64,000 nucleotides of DNA from Primula veris (taxonomy: Eukaryota; Streptophyta; Magnoliopsida; Ericales; Primulaceae): NCBI GenBank assembly GCA_963682055.1, contig OY821741.1, forward strand, positions 13,149,197-13,213,196. Reading direction: 5' to 3'. Both the position numbers and the translations under genes were made by a program. This document shows positions 10,471-22,560 of this stretch, one piece after another (the stretch's first letter is position 1; each line of letters opens with the position of its first letter). The notes beneath the pieces are model-generated. The model did no database searches, had not been told where the DNA came from, and saw nothing but the letters and a program-made list of their open reading frames with translations.

Positions 10471-12293
10471 TGTCACGCCCCGAAATCCGTAAAACGAACA
10501 TCGAGACGTGAACTTTTTAAACAAAAGGAAAAAGAAACATGTTGGTACAAAATTTAACTTTTAAAAGAAAATAACTTGCGAGCTAAAGGAACAATTAAAC
10601 AATAAATAAAAGTATTTGCCAAACGCGGCTACAAGACAAAATGGTTTTAACAAAATTATGTAAAAAGAAATAACGAATGAATTTGCCCGTAGGCTACAAC
10701 CTCGAAATTAGTCTAAGGAAATAAAACGATTCAAGAAACCCCGAACCCATGCGCTACCTCGCTAATGCTCCTAACCAAATGCCTCGACCTAAGTTGTACC
10801 TAAAAGACAAAACTGTAACGGTGAGTCCCACGCACATACATAGATGGGACGGCACCACAAAATACCGTCACTCCATCCCATAAATGCAAGAACTCACAAA
10901 CAACAACTCCGATAATCAACGTATAAAAAGAAATAATAATAACATCGTACAACAAAATAAATTAAGTAACTCCAACACACATTTATAACAAACATGGACC
11001 ACTCACGCCACCTACCCCAGTCCGTAAGATAGGTCATTCCCTATACCCCTCGGCCGTCTATTGTCCCCGGTATAGGGAGAGACATAGACCATTGCTAACA
11101 TAAAAATAGATTTAAAGTGCGCACTTGGACCTCTCACGCCACTCGTCCCAGTCCGTAAGACGAGTCATTCCCTATCCCCTCGGCCGTCTTATGTCCCCGG
11201 AATTAGGGAGAGACATAGACCATTGCTAACAATAAAATAAATATAGTGCACACTAGGACCTCTCACGCCACTCGCCCCAGTCCGTAAGACGAGTCATTCC
11301 CTATCCCCTCGGCCGTCTTATGTCCCCGGAATTAGGGAGAGACATAGACCATTGCCACTAATCTAAATCACAAGGCCTCGGCCAATAATATAAAACCATT
11401 CAATTATCACATTCTCATACGTCACTTAACATAATTCAACATAACCCATAAGCATAGGTGCTAGATTCACAACTAGCCAAACAAGTCCAATCGACATAAA
11501 AACTCATTCGGACATATTAACAAACATCTTGTATGCATAAACTACAATTCATCTTTATTCAACATAAATTTATCCAATTTCATCAACAACTATATAATCA
11601 CATACTCAACTCATAAAACATGCAAACCGATCCATAATCTCATTAATTCAAAATTAATATGTTTCAAGTCTCAACTTCTACAATTCAAATAATGGAATTA
11701 AAAGTACAACAATTAAACCCCAATTAACAATTTAAGAACATAATTAAGATAAAAGGCAAAAACCCCCAATTTATAATAAACGCAAGACCTAATCCTAACA
11801 TACACCCTCGTCTAGTCGCAATGGATAACCCCCGTTACTTTAGCGCGTAGATGAGATGCTTCCGGTAAGAATCCGCTAACGTGGTTTCTTCTTCTTTTTC
11901 CTAAGCTTTGAAATCTCCTTTTTCTCTCTTTTTCTCTCTTTTCTCTCTTGTTTTAGGTTTACTGCTTTGAAAGTGGGCTGAATTGAAGATGTAAAAACTT
12001 TTTTGAGAAAGTTTGTAGAAGCGAACTATTTGGTCCCCAAAGTTCTAAAAGTTAACTCTTAATCAAAATTATTATTTTACTGCTAAAAAATAACCAATTT
12101 TTAGAAACAAAGCTATTGGTTCCTTTTTATTTATAAAATTAGTAACAGGTTTTAAAAATAAAGTTTTTCGGAAGAGTTTCGGTTTTTGGCTAAAAATTAG
12201 TCGAGTGACCGGTTTTTGGTAAAATTTGTATAAAACGTTTTTGGATAAATCAAATCGTAAATAAAATCACTTATAAAAATACGGGATGTTACA
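10471..12293 (-). repeat. 5' LTR of Tekay element 1
   Basis: TGTCACGCCCCG ... GGGATGTTACA on the plus strand (TGTAACATCCC ... GGGGCGTGACA in element sense), 1823 bp. It contains three tandem units of about 125 bp at 10994-11097, 11125-11228 and 11249-11356. Each unit has a hairpin around CCAGTCCGTAA and a second pairing CTATACC/GGTATAG or its diverged form. A pyrimidine-rich stretch (TTTTTCTCTC) lies near 11920. Confidence 0.9.
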
Positions 12294-12302
12294 CGTGTAG
12301 TA

Positions 12303-12405
12303 CCTTCGTATAATTTCTTTATAAACTAATTAAGAATACCTGTATATCTATCTAAGTAGCAAATACTTCGTATATTTTCTTTATGAACTAATTTAGAATA
12401 CCTGA
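12303..12405 (+). repeat. Direct repeat pair upstream of UGT
   Basis: Two copies of about 40 bp, each starting CTTCGTATA, running through TTTCTTTAT and ending AATACCTG, at about 12305-12342 and 12367-12405. They lie just outside the Tekay LTR in the distal upstream region of the UGT. Confidence 0.6.
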
Positions 12406-12642
12406 GTTTTATAAAAGCTTAATTTTATCTTTTACAAAAACCTTACTGAAATTGTCCACCTTACTAAGTTGTAATCTGTCAAATGATTTTGACAAACTTA
12501 TTAAGTAACAACTGATCAATTTAATTTATAATAACTAGTTTTATACTACTACAATGACAAACAAAGAGGTCATTAGGGCCTAGAACACATGACCTAATGG
12601 TACGTCTTTCCAAAAATATTTCCCCCTTTTAAATTAGCTATG

Positions 12643-12950
12643 TGTTAGAGTAATTATCTCAAATCGACTATTTATCTATCAAGGCTATGGTTAATACATA
12701 AGTTTCTCTCCATTCTATCTCGAGCCCTCTCGATGGAATTGGATGGACTCTTATTTGATATCAGAGAGGGTCAGCGATGTTTGACTCAAATACACCCGTT
12801 TATTATGTTCGTTCGTTGAGCACTTGAAATGTTAGGCCATGAGCGAGCGGGAGTGTTAAATTAATTATTCCACATGACCTATATATCGATCAAGTATATG
12901 GGTTCTATCTTGACCGCTTTTGAAGTTACTTTAAAATAATCATCAAAGTG
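12643..12950 (+). mobile_element. TRIM-like miniature retrotransposon in UGT upstream region
   Basis: Two diverged terminal repeats, 12643 (TGTTAGAGTAATTATCTC ... TATCAAGGCTATGG) and 12854 (TGTTAAATTAATTATTCC ... GATCAAGTATATGG). They flank a short interior with a degenerate primer-binding site (TTTGATATCAGAG, 12754-12766) and a purine tract GAGCGGGAG directly before the second repeat. No coding sequence. The right repeat ends about 140 bp before the UGT start codon and contains CCTATATATCG near 12886, a possible TATA element. The repeats have diverged, so confidence is moderate. Confidence 0.5.
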
Positions 12951-13087
12951 GACAGTGTTCAAATATTCTAAAGACTGTAAGGTTTCAACAGGAAGCAAGT
13001 TCATTCAAGTACAATAAAATTACCTCACCTTGTCCAACCACTAAAATAGAACTTGAAAAATTAGTCGACTGAGAGAGAGCAAGAAAA

Positions 13088-15754
13088 ATGGAGAAAACTT
13101 TTGAGCTGGCCTTTTTCCCGGCGACAGGTGTTGGCCATCTGGCACCGATGGTAGAGCTCGCCAAACTCATAACCAGCCATGACCGTCGGATCTCGATCAC
13201 ACTCTTTGTCATGAGCGGGCCTTTCCATCCCAAAGTCAATGCCTACACGGAATCCCTTCTAGCAAATGATCCCCCACCACGTGTACGTTTTGTCCTACTC
13301 CCCCTGGATGAAGTCAAATTGGCTCGGCTCTTATCCATTCCAGACTTCCACATGGTCCCAGAGTTAGTCAACATTCACAAGTCAACAGTGAGAGAGCTTC
13401 TTGTCTCTGACTATTACTCGGCGAAAGAGAGGCAGCTTGCGGGCTTCGTCGTCGACTTCTTTTGTATTCCATTTACGGAAGTAGCGGACGAGTTCTGTGT
13501 ACCAACTTACATGTTTTTAACTTGCGCTGCTGGTAATATATAGTATTATAAAGTAGAGAAATATATCGTACATAGGGAAACTAACCTTGTTTGATTGAAG
13601 TTTTCTTGCTTAAAGCTCGATGCATTCTGAGGGCCGAAAATAATTTTTTTCCCTGGTTTTGAGGCTTAACGTGTCCGGATCTTCTACCCGTAATTTCTAC
13701 CCATTGTCTATTTTTGCTCAAATTATGAAATTTACAACTTAGATTGATATGTTAATAAACTGTTAAAACATTTTCTTGATAAATTTCGTAATTTTCTACA
13801 TAATATGGATCAAAATGCTTTCTTATTAAGTCATATTTGGCCCTAGAAATAGATCCAAATGTTTTTAACATGGGAAATACTTATAATTGTAAGTTGGAAA
13901 TTTGTATTTCGACCGTTACCTTAATTCAGAAAAACTGAAATCCAATAGTCCACCTCAGAAACTATACTATAGAGTTCGGAGGAACTTTTTTTGATTTGAG
14001 AATTTATATTTCTGTTCACTCTCAGTTATCAAAAATTAAAAAGCAATTTTAAATGTCTATAAATAATCTCCCTATCTGTTATTACTTAAGTCACAAACTT
14101 AAAAAAGTAACAGTATTTTCCGCCCATTTATAATAATACTAGTATTTTAGTAAAGACGATAATACTTAACTTTTCTAGATATTGCTAAAGTCAAAACATT
14201 CCGATCTAAAGAAAAGAATTACAATAAATAATCACGTGGAGGTAAGAAGATAATTGACCGCTATATAAATGCTGAAGCTATATCAATGTTATATTAAAAG
14301 TAGTGTTTAGAAAAATATACATGAGATATCTAAAAAATACATATATTTAATATATATTTTGAAAATATTATTTTACGATTTTAAAAATTGAAATATCTCA
14401 TAAATTGCAAAAACACGGACAAATTTAAGTCTTCTATTAATTAAAAAAATTAAATGTTGTATTTCGTCAAAATAAGCGATCAAGTATCGCTTAGGTGGTA
14501 GGATTTGTTCGGAATTATATTTCTCATAAAATTATTAACCATAAATCAAAATCGTTTTCGTAATTTAAAAAAATAAAAACTGAAAAGAGTGATTTTCAAC
14601 CTAGAAAGCACAAAAAAGCATTAATATCGTTTTATCAACAAAAAACTGAAAAGGCATGGACATTTTCTTTTCGCAGAACACTTTATCGTGCCTTTAGCGT
14701 TTCATGTGCTATTTTTAAAGTACTGATTAAAAGAGGTGATGTTCTTTTGGTACATTAAATAGGTATATTGAGTTTTTTGTTTCACCTCCAATCCCTTCAC
14801 GATGAAAACAAATGTGATATCGTCGCGCTTAAGGACTCTGACACGAAGATGCGGGTTCCTGGATTTGTAAACTTAGTTCCGGCTAATGTCTTGCCTTCTT
14901 TCTTATTCGAGAAAGATAGAAACAATGTCTTGCCCTTTCTGAAGATGCCTTGGATATTGAGGAAAATCAAGGGCATTTTGGTCAATTCATTTCTGGAATT
15001 TGAACCACACGCGGTCGGGTGTTTGTTAAGCGATGTCGGACTACCACCAACCTATGCGGTGGGACCCGTGCTCAACCTTTATCCCGAGTCTCACGATGAC
15101 GTGGACAAATACAAGGATATTATAACTTGGTTAGACATCCAGCCTGTGGCATCTGTTGTGTTCCTGTGCTTCGGAAGCATGGGAATGTTGGAGGCCGAAC
15201 AAGTTGTTGAAATAGCTAGGGCCTTGGAGCATAGTGGGAGCAGGTTCTTGTGGTCCATACAAAATCCTCCGACAGAGAACAAGGACTTTAGAGAAATGCT
15301 TCCTGAAGGGTTTATGGACAGGACGAACAGAATTGGAAAAGTGATAGGATGGGCCCCACAGGTTGCAGTTTTGTCCCATCGGTCCGTGGGAGGGTTCGTC
15401 TCCCACTGCGGATGGAACTCAACCTTAGAGAGTTTGTGGTTCGGGATACCCATGGCTACTTGGCCACTCGGCGCAGAGCAACAAATGAATGCTTTCGTGC
15501 TGGTCAAGGAGTTGGGGTTAGCAGTTGAGATCAAGTTGGACTATACCAACAACAATCCAAAGTTGGTAACCGCAGAAGAGATTGAGAAAGGGATGAAGCA
15601 GCTAATTGAATGTGGAGATGGTGTCGAAATTCGGAAGAGAGTGAAAGCAATGAGTGAGAAAAGTAGAATGACGAGGGTGGAGAACGGATCGGCCTACATA
15701 GCCGTTGGACACTTTATCGACCAAGTCGTCAGTAACTCTACTTTGAAAACATGA
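13088..15754 (+). CDS. UDP-glycosyltransferase, UGT71-like (two exons)
   Basis: Exon 1 13088-13532, intron 13533-14762 (GTAATA ... AATAG, 1230 bp), exon 2 14763-15754. The join completes a Gly codon (residue 149) and gives 478 residues, normal for plant family-1 UGTs. The enzyme moves a sugar from a UDP-sugar to a small acceptor in the cytosol. His17 in GVGHLAP and Asp123 in FVVDFFC match the catalytic pair. The 44-residue PSPG box is at about 345-388 (WAPQVAVLSH ... HCGWNSTLES ... GAEQ) and ends in Gln, typical of UDP-glucose users. Wording such as LAGFVVDFFCIP and VVFLCFGSMG fits the UGT71 family. The ATG context AAGAAAAATGG is favourable. Acceptor unknown; phenolics, terpenoids or ABA-type compounds are possible. 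A broken inverted partial copy lies at 43938-45275. Confidence 0.92.
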
Positions 15755-16651
15755 AGAAACTTGGTGTCGGGATTCAAGCAAATTAGGGGCTTCCTGAATA
15801 ATTTCGCGATATTGTTCTTTGATGTTTATGGGCTCACTTCTTCCTGTTTCTTCTTGTTCTCATTTTGTTTGCTTATTCGTAATTTTATGTTTTCTTTTGG
15901 CTGTAAGCCTGTAATGCATTTATGAATTCAATACAAGTCTCTATTTTAACACTGTCTAATGCTAATGCCCGGAAAAAGTGAAACAATCTACTCAAAAGTT
16001 TATTATTCAACACAAGTGATAAAATCTCCATCTAAAATGATTGAGCAACTATATCATAAAGTAGCACTATTCAACATAAGAGAAACTATAGAATGATTGA
16101 GCAACTTAGCTTCAAAAGACACTACATTAAATACTACAGTAGTTGGTTAGATAAAATCAATGATACCCTCGTGTTATGTCACACTCAAACCTTGTTGTCA
16201 CTCTGTCCAAACGATTAGGACTTTATGTATTTATGTGAAACTTTGAACGGAAAATATATCGTATTTAAATTGTTGAAATGTATATTTTTAAAATTTGTTC
16301 ACATAGTTTAACATTTGAAATATGTGATTAACTTTTGAAAAATTCGATTTCGATAACTTAGATATGCTGAAAACACGTTTTATTTTGCAGCGGAAAACTG
16401 ACCTTGAATCCTTATTATAGTGTATATAGATTATATAAAAACGATACAGAAATATCTCACGGGCAGAGGCAGATCACATTTGATATTCTGTTGTATTCTT
16501 ATTATACGTTTTACTGTTAAAGAGATGGACTCTCAAAACTCTTAAGAAACTCTAACTCTAATTTATGAGTTATGCATTTTGTTTCTTTTACTTAACATAT
16601 GGACAATATATATAGGCTACAAGAGTGATCTAGTTCACAACAAGCAATAAA
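15755..16651. other. UGT 3' flank, no gene seen
   Basis: Downstream sequence of the UGT, with a plausible 3' untranslated region up to about 15935 (T-rich, TGTAATGCATTTATG). The rest is AT-rich with no recognised coding sequence or repeat boundary. It ends where Tekay element 2 begins abruptly inside its protease region. Confidence 0.5.
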
Positions 16652-18314
16652 CGAATCCCGACATCTCTATAACAACTAAATCAAACATAAACACGTGGTC
16701 CGCGACCACCATCTCACAAGACCGACACACTCGGTCCAACACAACTCGACCCCCAACAGGAGTCTCTACAACAATCGGGTTCTCTAGAACCCCAATTTCT
16801 AACGACAAAGACTCTGCTAGACATCTAGATATAAAAGAACGCGAAGCTCCCGTATCGAAAAGAACATGTGCTCAAGATGAGCACACAAGAACCATACCTT
16901 GTACATTTGCCGGGTCTCCTTGGTTTGGCAACTGTGGCAAGGCATATAGAGGAGCTTGAGCTGGTGGGTTTCCTTGCGGTCCTCGATTTCCCCCATTATT
17001 TCCTCTGTTCCCCATGCCTTGATGACCTCCTCTGTAGTTCCCACGGTTTCCCCCTCCTTGGTGGTTACTTCGAAACCTTCCCCCTTGGTTCACAGGTAAT
17101 TGGTGTGGTGGTACGAATTCCGGTCCTCTTGGTGGTGGTGGTGGCAACCTAGGTTGGTTAAAAGGCCGGTTGGTGTCGATTCTTCCTTGTCCCCCGGTAC
17201 AAACCCTTGCCGTATGTCCAAATCGGTTGCATGTCCTACATTGGATTCTAGGGCATTCGAATTGTCAATGGTTCACATCTCCACAGTTGAAACACGCTCT
17301 CCTCATTACGGCATTTGTCGATAGAGGATTAAAACCCCTCTCTCCTCTTCCCTGTTGTTGAAATCGCGAATTATTCGCCATATCCCAAGTTCGCTTCTTC
17401 TCTTCCCTCGGAGCATTTCCGGTTTTCGACTTCTCCAAGATTCTCTTGCTATGGAGTAGAGCTCCCTCCATAGCTTGAGCTGATTTTACCAACTCATTAT
17501 TTTTCTGCAATGAGATGGTCGGGTTCAGCCCCTTCATGAATCTTCTATATTTTTCTGCATCCCCAAGAACCGAGTCTGGGACATACCTTGAGAGTGAGGT
17601 AAACTTTAGTTGGTATGCTTGAACGGTCATACCTCCTTGATATAGTTCATCGAAACGCCTCCTCATTTCATCCTTATAAGAATCTGAAAGAAACTGCCGA
17701 CTAAACAATTCGATGAACTCGTTCCAGTCGATGTTGCTTAAGTCGTAAGTATCCACGATCCCCAACCACCACTTCCGTGCTTCACCCTTTAGGTGAAACT
17801 GAGCCATATTCACTCGTTGTTCCCCATCTACTATTCCCGCTGCCGATAAGTATTTCTCCATTTCGTCCACCCATCCCTCAGCTATGGATGGTTCACCTAC
17901 CCCATCGAAAGTCGGAGCCCCCAATCGGGTGAAGTTTAGCAATCCATTGTTATTTGAACTCCCAGCTTGTGCATTCTGCACCATCATTTTCACCACCTTC
18001 TAAAGGTCGGTTATCACTTGGTTAGCGTTTACTGATTCCGGTTCAGGTATATAAGTCTCTTCTTCTTCCTCATTCACCTCCTCGTGTACATTCTCAGCCT
18101 CCTCCTCTTCCTTGGGTTGCTCTGGTGGTGGGGCCCTAGTGTTACTCCTCCCCCCACGACCTCTAGCAGCCCTTCTCCCTCTAGTTGCTCCCCTCCCCCT
18201 TGGAGTTCTTCTTCCTCTTCCATTTGCTTCACCTCGGGTAGCCACACCGCTTGATGGTGGTGCGCCCCCGCGTGTAGCTGTTCCCCGTGCACCAGTCCTT
18301 TTGGTAATAGCCAT
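16652..18314 (-). pseudogene. Tekay element 2 gag-protease
   Basis: Starts MAITKRTGARG at 18314. Same gag as element 1 (WVDEMEKYLSAAGIVDG, CFNCGDVNH, a CCHC knuckle beginning CRTCNRFGH, then the Gly/Asn-rich linker) and the protease (LFDTGAS, then RSFISR). In-frame stops at 18000 (CAG to TAG), 17265 (CGA to TGA) and 16872 (TGG to TGA) relative to sister copies; all three are C-to-T or G-to-A transitions. A stretch present in the sisters (LASARHVNY) is missing from SLQKNNELVKSAQ. The reading ends in the protease near 16652. Confidence 0.85.
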
Positions 18315-18659
18315 GACTACAAACATTTTAAACCGGCACTTTAGTTGCCTCACTCGACACTACTACTCATACATGATTACTATACTTGTTCGTCTTGACT
18401 CCCAACACTTAACAAAATCCACATTCTACCAAAATTTTCAAATTCCGCTAAATCTCTCTAGTTGAGTGTTTTGATAACAACAAAACATGCAAAACATGAT
18501 AAAATCTCTTTTTGCGTGCTAATCATTTTATCAAGCTTTTTAAGGTTCATAATTATAGAGTACTGAAATACGAAGCCAACGTTTCAAACGGAACCAAATT
18601 CGGAGTAAAAACGAAGGAGTTACGAGCGTTTGAAGTTTAGCGAGAAACCGCAAAATTTG

Positions 18660-18785
18660 TCAGAAAACGACCAATCGTTTTTGACAAAACGACCGGTCGT
18701 TTTGGTCCAAATCTGACCCGAGAGGTCAGAAAATAACGACCGATCGAAATAAAAATTAAAAAAAAACGACCAATCGTTTTTCTAC
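18660..18785 (-). repeat. Palindromic repeats in leader of Tekay element 2
   Basis: Four copies of an ACGACC(A/G)(A/G)TCG(T) core, including AAAACGACCGGTCGTTTT, an 18-bp perfect palindrome near 18686. Same position relative to gag as the block at 9660-9835 in element 1. Confidence 0.7.
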
Positions 18786-21239
18786 AGAAAAACGATGATT
18801 CAAAAACGTAAAATTTCTCAACACTTGTAAATTCCTTACATGGCACATATCACACAAATGAACCATTTTAGTCCACACATTTTTAGGATCAACATCCATT
18901 CGCATATAATGTTCATTCACACACAACTTAATAATTTTGAAAACATTACACAAGACCATCAACTTTACAATTCTCGCACTCTAATACTTCGTTACTACTT
19001 GCCATTGCAAACTTATACTTCATACACACTTTATCAATCTTCACATACATCCAAAAAACACAAAAGTGCGAGGGATAACCCCTCACGATACGTTATCCTA
19101 AAGCACCCGAGCGTCCTCGCATGCTCTAGAACTCCACATCGCTAAGGTATTCCTTCACACCTACCGACGAGAGGTCCACCCACTAGTTTGGCGAGCCGGG
19201 ATCAACAAGCGTCCTCATTGTCCCCAACTTGCCTCACATGTGGACTTTACTTTCATCAACTACTACTAAATTCTAGCTACATGTCCTAAGTTAAATGCAA
19301 CCCCCCGTTTTAGGAAAATTTTGAATTTTTGGAAAAGTTTTGTGAAAATGATACGATGAATCTTGGTCCAATGGTTACCCATCTTCCCGTCGTCCCAAAG
19401 TATACAAGAACCTGGTTAGCTCTGATACCAACTTGTCACGCCCCAAAATCCGAAAAACGGATATCAATGCGTGACTTTTTGAACAAAAGGAAAAAGAACC
19501 TGTTGGTACAAAATTTAACTTTTAAAAGAAAATAACTTGCGAGCTAAAGGAACAATTAAAAGAATAAATAAAAATGTTTGCCAAACGCGGCTACAAGACG
19601 AGATGGTTTTAACATAGTTATATAAAAAGAAAACAAACGAATGAAATTTGCCCGTAGGCTACAACCTCAAAAATAGTCTAAGTAAAAGAAAACGATTCAA
19701 AGAAGCCCCGAACCCATGCGATACCTTGCTAATGCTGCTATCCAAACGCCTCAACCTAAGTTGTACTTGAAAGACAAAACTGTAACGGTGAGTCCCACGC
19801 ACATACATAGACGGGACGGCACCACACAAGATACCGTCACTCCATCCCATAAATGCAAGAACTCACAAACAACTACTACGATAACAACGTATAAAAAGAA
19901 ATATAATAACATCGTACAATGAAATAAATTAAGTAACTCCAATACACATCTATAACAAACATGGACCTCTCACGCCACTCGCCCCAGTCCGTAAGACGAG
20001 TCATTCCCTATACCCCTCGGCTCGTCTTATGTCCCCGGTATAGAAAGAGACATAGACCATTGCCAACATATAAAATAACACACATGGACCTCTCACGCCA
20101 CCTACCCCAGTCCGTAAGGTAGGTCATTACCTATACCCTTCGGCTCGTCTTATGTCCCCGGTATAGGAAGTGACATAGACCATTGCTAACGGATAAATAT
20201 TTAAAGTGCGCACTTGGACCTCTTCACGCCACTCGCCCCAGTCCGTAAGACGAGTCATTCCCTATACCCCTCGGCTCGTCTTATGTCCCCGGTATAGGAA
20301 GAGACATAGACCATTGCCAATAAATAAATCACAAGGCCTCGGCCAATAATATTAAACCATTCAATTAACACAATTCTCAACAAAATCACAATTTCAAATA
20401 CTATCATTCCCAAACATCACTTTAACGCAATACAACAAAACACATAAGCATAGGTGCTTGATTCACAACTAGGCAAACAACTCCAACAACATAAAATCTC
20501 ATTTAGGCATTTTAACAAACATTTTGTATGCGTAAACTATAACTCATCTTTATTCAACAATAATTTACCCAATTTCAACAACTATAATATCACATAATCA
20601 ACTCATAAAAACACGCAAATCCATCCATATTCCCATTAATTCGAAATTAATATGTCTAAATTCTCAATTTCTCCAATTCAAATAAGTGAATTAAAAGTGC
20701 ACAAATAAAACCCAATTAACAATTTAAGAACATAATTGAGATAAAAGGAAAAACCCCCAAATTTAAAATAAACGCAAGACCTAACCCTAACATACACCCT
20801 CGTCTAGTCGCAATGGATAACCCCCGTTAACTTAGTTCGTAAAGAAGATGCTTCCGGTAAAAATACGTTAAAATGGTTTCTTCTTCTTCTTCCTAAACTT
20901 TGGAATCTCTCTTTTCTCTCTTTGTTTTTGGTTTTCTGTTTTGAAAAGTGGCTGAAAAGAGGTTTAGCAAACTGTTTTGAGATAATTTGGGGAAGCGAAC
21001 TATTTGATCCCCAAAATTCTAAAAGTTAACCACAAATTTAAACTATTATTTTACTGCTCAAAAATAACAAATGTTTAGAAACAAAATTATTGGGTTCTTT
21101 GTATTTATAAAATTAGTAACAGGTTTTAAAATAAAGTTTTTCGGAAGAGTTTGGGTTTTTGGCTAAAAATTACTATAAAACGTTTTTGGATAGATTAAAT
21201 CATAAATAAAATCATTTATAAAAATCCAGGATGTTACAA

Positions 21240-22560
21240 TTTCGCTTTTTAAAACACTACTAAAAATCGACTTGCATGTATCTCAACAACCATAACATCA
21301 TATTGAACCCTACAATAAAGACTCTGTCAACTAGCGACATAACACCTCAATGGTCGTGTACACTAATCATAATCTAGGAACAATAATATCGGTTGGTAAG
21401 AAATTATGAGCACAGCCTGTATGGACCAAAAATCATACTGAATTACTAGAGATCTAGCAAAAAAAACTGCATGGTTTGTGGGTCACGTCCCGCGAAAAGG
21501 ATCTTCCATGGAATTATTTAGTTTACTGTTTACAAGGTGTCATGCTTTCGTTTCATTAAATCATACAGAAAAAGAAAAAAAAAATCAATCATTAAAAATT
21601 TTCTGTTTAACTATAGCAGTATATATGAATAAAATTAACCTGCAAGAAACTATCATTTAATCAATCTCATCTAACCATTAAAAATACACAATTTTTTTTA
21701 CAAACTTTGTATCTAATGTATGGTCTCATACTACGAAAAATGCAAGATAGAGATGCACATTTGCATATAAATTCTTCTTTTTTGATAATTATAAATGACT
21801 CAATTTTGAGGTATCTTCATCTTCGACGTACAAATGATCAATTCTAATTTCTAATGGTGAGACGACTAATCAGGAAAATCTTTTGTTTTGACAACTTTTG
21901 AATACGTAATTTAGTTGTTAAATATTAACTATTTTTATTGTGTTATGTAACGAGTAGGTGTGGTCACATTACTTTTGTGTCTGGCTATTTTACTTTCAGG
22001 ATTGAACAACTACAGGTTTTGTCCCTGAGTCATAGAAAAACTATTGTAAAATTGTTCTAGACTGAACAAATCAATTACTTGGCAAATAAAGAGAAACTTA
22101 AGGCAGAGTTTAAATATTAGAAATAATGAAGTTTAGAGGGAAATACTTTAATCATACTTTCCGTGTCGTTATGGATTGGGTGATTCGCTTCTCTAAGTTC
22201 GGATTCCATAACTTGTTGTGCATTTCGTCAATATTTTCTAGGAAAGAAAGTCAACGAAAATGGTAATCAAAACGGGAAACGAAAATGTAACGTAATTCCT
22301 GAAAAAATTCTTAAATTTTCAGGTCTCAAACTTGGGATAGCAACAAACAACTTTTGAAAAATGTTGTAAAGTGAATGTCAATAAATTTTAGCAACCTAAT
22401 AACAACTAAATGTTGGTAAACTGTTTATAAAATCTTGTGACGCACTTGCTTTACCAATTTGAACACTCGAAAGTTTATATAAATAAAATAGAGATGCAGT
22501 GCTCTATTACATTTAGACTGTGTACTCATGTGCCCTCGAGGAAATGGGTTGCTTTAAAAA
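21240..22560 (+). pseudogene. PGT locus fragment B1
   Basis: Tandem copy of the PGT intron and first-exon region. It matches 1-600 and 22560-23600 (landmarks: CACAGCCTGTATGGACC at 21412 and again, with one change, at 22710; TTTGTTTTGACAACTTTTG). Most of exon i is deleted: after the acceptor GAGTAG only the tail (TTTGTGTCTGGCTATTTTAC ... GGATTGAACAACTACAG) remains. It keeps the same reading-frame break before LNNY as copies A and B. No other exons. Confidence 0.65.

Larger units (their letters stand above)
5650..12293 (-). mobile_element. Tekay-like Ty3/Gypsy element 1, 3'-truncated
   Basis: Order on the minus strand: 5' LTR (10471-12293), primer-binding site (10456-10467), leader of about 1.1 kb, then gag-pro-RT-RNase H and the start of integrase, ending near 5650. 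The integrase core, chromodomain and 3' LTR are missing. The lower breakpoint joins sequence not related to the element. RT wording (SRMYPL-type [30 protein letters not shown]) and the chromodomain in its sibling at 47970 point to the Tekay/Del chromovirus clade. Confidence 0.85.
16652..21238 (-). mobile_element. Tekay-like Ty3/Gypsy element 2, 3'-truncated
   Basis: Minus-strand order: 5' LTR 19434-21238 (1805 bp), primer-binding site TGGTATCAGAGC at 19419-19430, leader with palindromic repeats (18660-18785), gag, and the start of protease, ending near 16652. RT, RNase H, integrase and the 3' LTR are absent. The LTR's outer edge lies in sequence matching 61440 onward (TTTCGCTTTTTAAAACACT), so the insertion was into a PGT-locus intron copy. 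The LTR has three hairpin repeat units at about 19960, 20083 and 20214. Confidence 0.85.

Noticed and set aside
10994..11356. CRISPR-like array
   Set aside because: Three tandem units with hairpins, but there are no unique spacers, the units lie inside LTRs and the genome is a plant.
15091..15534. 147-codon minus-strand frame inside the UGT
   Set aside because: Antisense to UGT exon 2, which has catalytic and PSPG motifs.
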